This document shows, piece by piece, positions 5,866 through 9,322 of a stretch of 9,322 nucleotides of DNA. The position numbers were made by a program, and so were the translations under genes. Source of the DNA: DUZB01 sp964407525. Lineage in GTDB: Bacteria > Desulfobacterota > DSM-4660 > Desulfatiglandales > Desulfatiglandaceae. Numbering within the stretch: position 1 is the first letter of the stretch; every line of letters begins with the position of its first letter. The DNA lies in assembly GCA_964407525.1 (NCBI GenBank), contig CAYOWC010000198.1:1-9322 (forward strand), in the 5' to 3' direction. Under the pieces are notes generated by a model that had not been told where the DNA came from, did no database searches, and saw nothing but the letters and a program-made list of their open reading frames with translations.

Positions 5866-6537
5866 TTATTTGACCAGCCTTTCAAGTTGATCCCGGAACT
5901 TTTTTGCACCTCCATTGGCAGGGTGCCTGACTTTCGGGGCGGGAATACCCAACCTGTCGAGGTGTTCCTTGGATTTGTTTCCAACGGCGATAATAGTTTC
6001 GATGCCTGCAAGCCCGATCAATGCCCGCAAAGGTTCTTTCCCTTCTTTTAGTTCATCATCAGCAGGAGTTCTGTTCGACAATAAGCCTTTTTTGGGATCG
6101 TATGGATGCCATGGAAACATATTCCAGAATATGAAGTCCCTCGTATTGAGACCAAGCTCAATGATTTTCCCCCATGCGATTGTTGCCGTCGGTTCGGTAA
6201 ACCCTTTGGGACGAATGCCGTTTTTGCTTGTCCGGTCAAGGGTGGTTTGGCAGACCAGATCGGGGGAAATCCCCTTCTGTTCCATGTGGCCAAGAATCAT
6301 CCTTTCGGATGTCATGGCGATGCCGCTGAAATGACCGCCTTGATAGCCTAGGGCTTCTCCCAGGAGCAGGTATCGTGCGTTCTTCCGCTCGTGGAGGTAT
6401 TTACGTAGATTATCCCGTCTCTTAGAGGGGCCGGAAACATCTTGGTCATGTTCGGGATCCACATCGTACCAGGGGTTGAATATGCGCAATGAGGGTTCTC
6501 TTTTCAAATTTTTGATGAAATGGTAGATGGTGTGCAT
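5866..6537 (-). CDS. uracil-DNA glycosylase superfamily protein
   Basis: The 223-residue product looks like a UDG-fold protein that would remove uracil or another damaged base from DNA in base-excision repair. Motifs in order are: LLLGEALGYQGG (57-68), matching the GEAPG-type motif 1; WNMFPWHPYDP (138-148) followed by NRTPADDE (155-162), resembling the family 4 strand and Asn-Arg-x-Pro turn; IIAVGNKS (182-189), a core beta strand; and RHPANGG (204-210), the counterpart of the HPS intercalation motif. Only one cysteine (97) is present, so the [4Fe-4S] cluster of family 4 and 5 enzymes cannot form. Substrate and family number are therefore uncertain. The ATG at 6537 is the first possible start because an in-frame TGA lies two codons upstream (6541-6543). 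No clear ribosome binding site precedes it, so expression may be low or leaderless. Alternatively it is a UDG-fold protein with another activity. Confidence 0.82.
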   Translation of the reverse strand: MHTIYHFIKNLKREPSLRIFNPWYDVDPEHDQDVSGPSKRRDNLRKYLHERKNARYLLLGEALGYQGGHFSGIAMTSERMILGHMEQKGISPDLVCQTTLDRTSKNGIRPKGFTEPTATIAWGKIIELGLNTRDFIFWNMFPWHPYDPKKGLLSNRTPADDELKEGKEPLRALIGLAGIETIIAVGNKSKEHLDRLGIPAPKVRHPANGGAKKFRDQLERLVK

Positions 6538-6565
6538 AGATCAGAATAGCTCGGGTGAAACTAGT

Positions 6566-6593
6566 CGGGTTGCGGGTTACGAGTTTCAGGTCA
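6566..6593. repeat. heptamer array (CGGGTTG type), four units
   Basis: Units CGGGTTG, CGGGTTA, CGAGTTT and CAGGTCA begin at 6566, 6573, 6580 and 6587. They decay in similarity from left to right while keeping the 7-base phase. The array lies directly upstream of the UDG-like gene. Confidence 0.65.
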
Positions 6594-6632
6594 ATGTCAT
6601 AAACTTAAGAGCATCTTAAAAGACAATAATCG

Positions 6633-6734
6633 ATTGACGAACAATTGAACAATCGAACAATCGAACAAAAGACTCTCTGAAGACAAGGAAATGCTGATCA
6701 GTCTTCTTGCCATTCCGTTCGAATGTTCGTCAAT
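6633..6734. repeat. 102-bp palindromic element with octamer array
   Basis: The outer arms 6633-6650 and 6717-6734 are reverse complements at 16 of 18 positions, including a perfect 11-bp outer part (ATTGACGAACA/TGTTCGTCAAT). Inside are a second pair GAAGAC/GTCTTC (6679-6684 with 6701-6706) and the palindrome TGATCA (about 6695-6700). The left arm runs into four octamers (CGAACAAT type) starting at 6638, 6646, 6654 and 6662. There is no reading frame and no T-tract, so it is not a classical terminator. Confidence 0.65.
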
Positions 6735-6776
6735 AGATTGCTCGTTATTCGTCATGCTGTTAAGTTGATGACCTTC

Positions 6777-6827
6777 AAAAAATAAAAACCCCCTGTTTCA
6801 GCCCTATCCAAGGGTTGAAACAGGGGG
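6777..6827 (-). terminator. strong rho-independent terminator of the carrier gene
   Basis: A 17-bp stem (6811-6827 with 6789-6805, one G-T pair and otherwise perfect) with a 5-base loop is followed on the minus strand by TTTTTATTTTTT (6777-6788). It lies 23 bases after the stop codon of the minus-strand carrier gene and isolates it from the UDG-like gene further along. Confidence 0.95.
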
Positions 6828-6850
6828 AGCATGTAACGATCCAATACCTT

Positions 6851-8590
6851 CTACGTTGGTCTGAAGAAGATCAGCCAGGCATGGGCTATCAGAATGGTGA
6901 TGATCATGAAGGGGAATGCCGTTTTCATGAAGCCGATAAAGCTTATCTTATACCCCCTTGCTTCTGCAATTCCCATGGTAACCACGTTCGCCGAGGCCCC
7001 GATGATAGTTCCATTTCCACCAAAACAGGCCCCTAATGCCAAGGCCCACCAGAGCGTGTTTTCAGAACCGGGAATAACCTGGCTGAGATAGGCGACAATG
7101 GGCAGCATGGTCGCGGTGAACGGAATATTATCCACGAAAGCCGACATGATGGCAGCCACCCAGAGAATGAGCCCACAGGCGACAAGAAAATTGCCTGCGG
7201 AAAGATCCAGTATCCAGTCTGCAACCACAGCGAGGAGCCCACTTTCCTCCACGGCGCCAACGAGGATGAAAAGAAAAATGAAAAACATGAGTGTTGGCCA
7301 CTCGATGTCCTTTTCGATCAGTTCAATAAGATCTACCTTCTCCGTGAGGATTGCAATGGTCAGAAGGACGGCGGCTCCCATTATTGCAGCCACACTCACT
7401 TCCATGTGCCAGTATCCGTGGCTCAAGAACAGAAAGACGACAAAACCCAGCACAGCACCACCGTACATAAGGAGTTTGGGATCGGTGACCTTGTATTTTT
7501 CTTTGAGTTCCTTGATATATTCTTTCACGTTATCAACTTTTGCGGAATTGTAGGTTTTTCCCCATACAAATTTGCTGAAAATAATGAGGGCAACCATACA
7601 AACGCCACAGAGCGCAGCGAGAGCTACTACAAAGTCCATGAATGTCAATCCCGCATAGGAACCGATCATGATATTGGGTGGATCACCGATGAGGGTAGCG
7701 GTGCCCCCTATGTTTGAAGCCAGGACTAGTGGAATCAGAAGATGAAGGGGGTTAATAGCAAGGGAGATGGAGATCTCAATGGCTACGCCGGTCAGGAGGA
7801 GCATGGTGGTGACATTATCGAGAAAGGCGGAGGAAATGGCTGTGAATATCATGAGATAGACGGCCAGGACGAACACTTTCCCCTTGGCGAGTTTATACGA
7901 TATATAAGCGCACCATTGAAATACCCCCGTATTTTTCAAGACCCCCACGATGATCATCATCCCCATGAGGAGGAAAATAACGTTCATATCGATGGAATTG
8001 ACGGCGCTCTCAAAAGAGAAGATATGGTATTCCGGGTTAATCGTTCCGATGGTATAGGAAATGACCAGCATGATGGCACCGCCCAGCATGGCTGCCACCG
8101 TCCTGTGGAGGAGTTCAAACGCGATAAGCACATAGGCAAAGATGAATATGATGGTTGATATCCAGAACGCAGGTCCCAGGTGCCTGTCGAGGCTGATATC
8201 TTCGCTGATGTAGAAATGATCCCCCGATTTGGCTAGATCTGCGCCTTTAAATTCAATCCCGTTTGTCTTGAAACTGGTCTTGCTCGCTTTCACACTCACT
8301 GTTGAGCTAAGGACTTTGTCTTTTTCCACCTGGAAACGGGATACATATTTTCCGTTGTGAGCGGTGACAACCCTGTCCACTTCTTTCCCGTTCAAAGAAA
8401 CTTCGACAGTGGCTTCACCGACCGGTTCCTTGTGGCTGTCAAGGATAATTCCCGACACATTCACGGTGTCTCCGCCTTCAATTGTTGCCTTCGGGGGGCC
8501 ACCGCCTGCTCCGTGACCAGCCAATGCGGGCGTGGTAATAAAACTGAGGATAAGGAAAAGGGAAAGGGAAAGGGTTCTGAAGGCTTGCAT
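6851..8590 (-). CDS. ArsB/NhaD superfamily ion transporter with periplasmic N-terminal domain
   Basis: From the ATG at 8590 the product has 579 residues. A signal peptide (1-24, cleavage after ALA) precedes a Gly-rich stretch and an Ig-like carboxypeptidase-regulatory-type domain at about 40-130 (NVSGIILDSHKEPVGEATVEV). About 12 membrane segments follow from residue 139. The carrier shows the internal repeat typical of the superfamily: SAFLDN (254-259) with NIGGTATLIGDPPN (293-306) in the first half, and SAFVDN (483-488) with FGGNGTIIGASANV (523-536) in the second. Relatives include ArsB, NhaD, SLC13 carriers and the melanosomal P protein, so it may be a sodium/proton antiporter or an anion carrier; the substrate is not readable. 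I chose 8590 because AGGAGG (8601-8606) lies 10 bases before it and the signal peptide then starts normally. The frame stays open to a TTG at 8638, which lacks a binding site. It is a single gene with its own promoter and terminator. Confidence 0.93.
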   Translation of the reverse strand: MQAFRTLSLSLFLILSFITTPALAGHGAGGGPPKATIEGGDTVNVSGIILDSHKEPVGEATVEVSLNGKEVDRVVTAHNGKYVSRFQVEKDKVLSSTVSVKASKTSFKTNGIEFKGADLAKSGDHFYISEDISLDRHLGPAFWISTIIFIFAYVLIAFELLHRTVAAMLGGAIMLVISYTIGTINPEYHIFSFESAVNSIDMNVIFLLMGMMIIVGVLKNTGVFQWCAYISYKLAKGKVFVLAVYLMIFTAISSAFLDNVTTMLLLTGVAIEISISLAINPLHLLIPLVLASNIGGTATLIGDPPNIMIGSYAGLTFMDFVVALAALCGVCMVALIIFSKFVWGKTYNSAKVDNVKEYIKELKEKYKVTDPKLLMYGGAVLGFVVFLFLSHGYWHMEVSVAAIMGAAVLLTIAILTEKVDLIELIEKDIEWPTLMFFIFLFILVGAVEESGLLAVVADWILDLSAGNFLVACGLILWVAAIMSAFVDNIPFTATMLPIVAYLSQVIPGSENTLWWALALGACFGGNGTIIGASANVVTMGIAEARGYKISFIGFMKTAFPFMIITILIAHAWLIFFRPT

Positions 8591-8600
8591 TGGTGGATTT

Positions 8601-8606
8601 CCTCCT
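8601..8606 (-). promoter_or_regulatory. ribosome binding site that sets the carrier start
   Basis: On the minus strand AGGAGG ends 10 bases before the ATG at 8590. It makes the internal ATG the preferred start over the TTG 48 bases further upstream. A 7-bp hairpin (8620-8626 with 8634-8640) lies just before it in the leader. Confidence 0.85.
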
Positions 8607-8690
8607 GCTAATTCAATGGGTTTGAAGTTTTTTTTCAAACTTATGAAAGGTTTTCAAAAAAAAATGAATACGAGTGCGAATTTCGGACGG

Positions 8691-8720
8691 AATCTAACAG
8701 AGGAGAATTGAAACTGTCAA
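8691..8720 (-). promoter_or_regulatory. candidate sigma70-type promoter of the carrier gene
   Basis: On the minus strand a perfect TTGACA (8715-8720) is followed after 18 bases by TAGATT (8691-8696), four of six matches to a -10 box. Start would be near 8684, giving a leader of about 94 bases that contains long A and T runs and a 7-bp hairpin. It lies in the 163-base gap shared with the divergent gene at 8754. Confidence 0.45.
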
Positions 8721-8753
8721 GGGAAACATTGATGTAGAACAAATTCTTGAGAA

Positions 8754-9194
8754 ATGTTAAATATAAAAAATATGGAAACAGAAACGTTCATCATTAAATC
8801 GATTTTTGTACAGAATACGATCATGTTGCTGTCTTTGGGCGTGGTTTTGTTTATCTTCATCCTTTCGCTTAAGAAAAAACGACAAAAATCTGTTGTCGCT
8901 TCACTTATCTGGATCGGGATCCTATTCTGGTTTTTCAATAGCTCTTTTTTTGGATTCAGTGCTGTTTCAGTGAATAGAGAAGGGATTCGTTTAAACTATG
9001 GGGTTCTTTCCCTGAGAAATGATCTGCTTCCTTTGAATTCTTCCTGGAAAGTTGAACAATATTTTGGAGGGTTACGGAGAATGAAGCGACTTCATTTTCT
9101 CAGGATCGGCAACCATGAAAGCATGAAGGTGAGAGGTGGGCCAGCCATGAAGAATCTTGAAGAAATCGGGGCGGCAATTGATTTGATGAGATAA
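8754..9194 (+). CDS. small membrane protein with two helices and a PH-like C-terminal part
   Basis: This encodes 146 residues and I recognise no named family. Two hydrophobic helices (about 19-39 and 47-67) are separated by a basic turn KKKRQK (40-45), so both ends are probably on the same side of the membrane; the positive turn suggests a cytoplasmic loop, with both termini outside, though the opposite topology is not excluded. The remainder (about 70-146) alternates short strands (VNREGIRLNYGVLSL, LHFLRIGN) and ends in a helix (MKNLEEIGAAIDLM), a pattern like the bacterial PH-type domains that often follow two membrane helices. That fold call is inference. The start is uncertain: no good ribosome binding site precedes ATG 8754, and a second ATG lies at 8772. 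The gene is divergent from the carrier gene and may share its promoter region. Confidence 0.68.
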   Translation: MLNIKNMETETFIIKSIFVQNTIMLLSLGVVLFIFILSLKKKRQKSVVASLIWIGILFWFFNSSFFGFSAVSVNREGIRLNYGVLSLRNDLLPLNSSWKVEQYFGGLRRMKRLHFLRIGNHESMKVRGGPAMKNLEEIGAAIDLMR

Positions 9195-9322
9195 AAATAC
9201 CAGCTCTTAAGACAGTTTCGGGAACGTAGATCTCCTCAGATAGGCGCAGAAAGCTATTGAAACGAACCCATCTCCTGGGAATATAAAGCCTGGAAAAACA
9301 TGTCTCACGCAAAGTCGCAAAG
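9195..9322. other. gene-free end of window with start of an octamer array
   Basis: No convincing gene lies here; a minus-strand frame crossing it overlaps the membrane protein gene and has no binding site. From 9308 two units of an octamer (CGCAAAGT, CGCAAAG) begin and are cut by the window end. They resemble the array family at 5581-5604 and 5836-5857. Confidence 0.5.

Noticed and set aside
5791..6351. Plus-strand frames of 81 to 139 codons opposite the UDG-like gene
   Set aside because: They overlap the better supported minus-strand gene, show no domain words and have no binding sites; they are shadows.
7098..8158. Plus-strand frames of 103 to 151 codons opposite the carrier gene
   Set aside because: Their composition (Ser/Thr-rich or His/Asp-rich, low complexity) is what the antisense of a membrane protein gives, and the carrier motifs on the minus strand are unambiguous.
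8591..8638. Longer form of the carrier starting at the TTG at 8638
   Set aside because: The TTG has no binding site, would place 16 residues before a normal signal peptide, and a perfect AGGAGG precedes the internal ATG.
9100..9312. 70-codon minus-strand frame at the window end
   Set aside because: It overlaps the membrane protein gene, has no binding site, and its composition is not protein-like.

Overview
The window looks like a chromosomal segment of a mesophilic, roughly 50% GC Gram-negative bacterium, most likely of the Desulfobacterota (former Deltaproteobacteria). That placement is inference. It rests on the mix of genes (a MaeB-type malic enzyme, an ArsB/NhaD-superfamily carrier with a periplasmic N-terminal domain, a small UDG-superfamily protein) and on long spacers full of short tandem heptamer and octamer arrays, which I associate with that group. 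No gene here fixes the taxon.

Layout. Positions 1-375 are non-coding and hold a triplicated 10-mer and a rho-independent terminator. A minus-strand tRNA-Glu(UUC) lies at 376-453, with a good sigma70-type promoter about 120 bp upstream of it. Positions 454-825 are AT-rich leader sequence, including a fragment on the minus strand that resembles half of a c-di-GMP-I (GEMM) riboswitch. maeB (826-3081, +) encodes an NADP-type malic enzyme fused to a phosphotransacetylase-like regulatory domain. It converges on, and overlaps by a few bases, a small unknown gene (3078-3299, -). Positions 3300-4279 are an unusually long gene-free spacer with four kinds of repeat structure, including a 225-bp element bounded by perfect 13-bp inverted repeats. 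An MFS transporter (4280-5554, +) then converges on a UDG-superfamily gene (5866-6537, -), and the spacer between them is bracketed by 22-bp inverted repeat arms. Another repeat-rich spacer (6538-6776) precedes a very strong terminator (6777-6827) that serves the long membrane carrier gene (8590-6851, -). That carrier gene is divergent from a small two-helix membrane protein gene (8754-9194, +).

How the genes relate. No multi-gene operon is visible. Each gene is its own unit, with convergent or divergent neighbours. maeB supplies pyruvate and NADPH from malate; the two carriers move unknown solutes; the UDG-like protein suggests base-excision repair. No defence system, phage module, CRISPR array or biosynthetic cluster is visible.

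The most unusual content is in the spacers. Short tandem arrays of at least six sequence families, with unit lengths of 6, 7, 8 and 10 bases, occupy every gene-free stretch, and several are arranged as inverted pairs.
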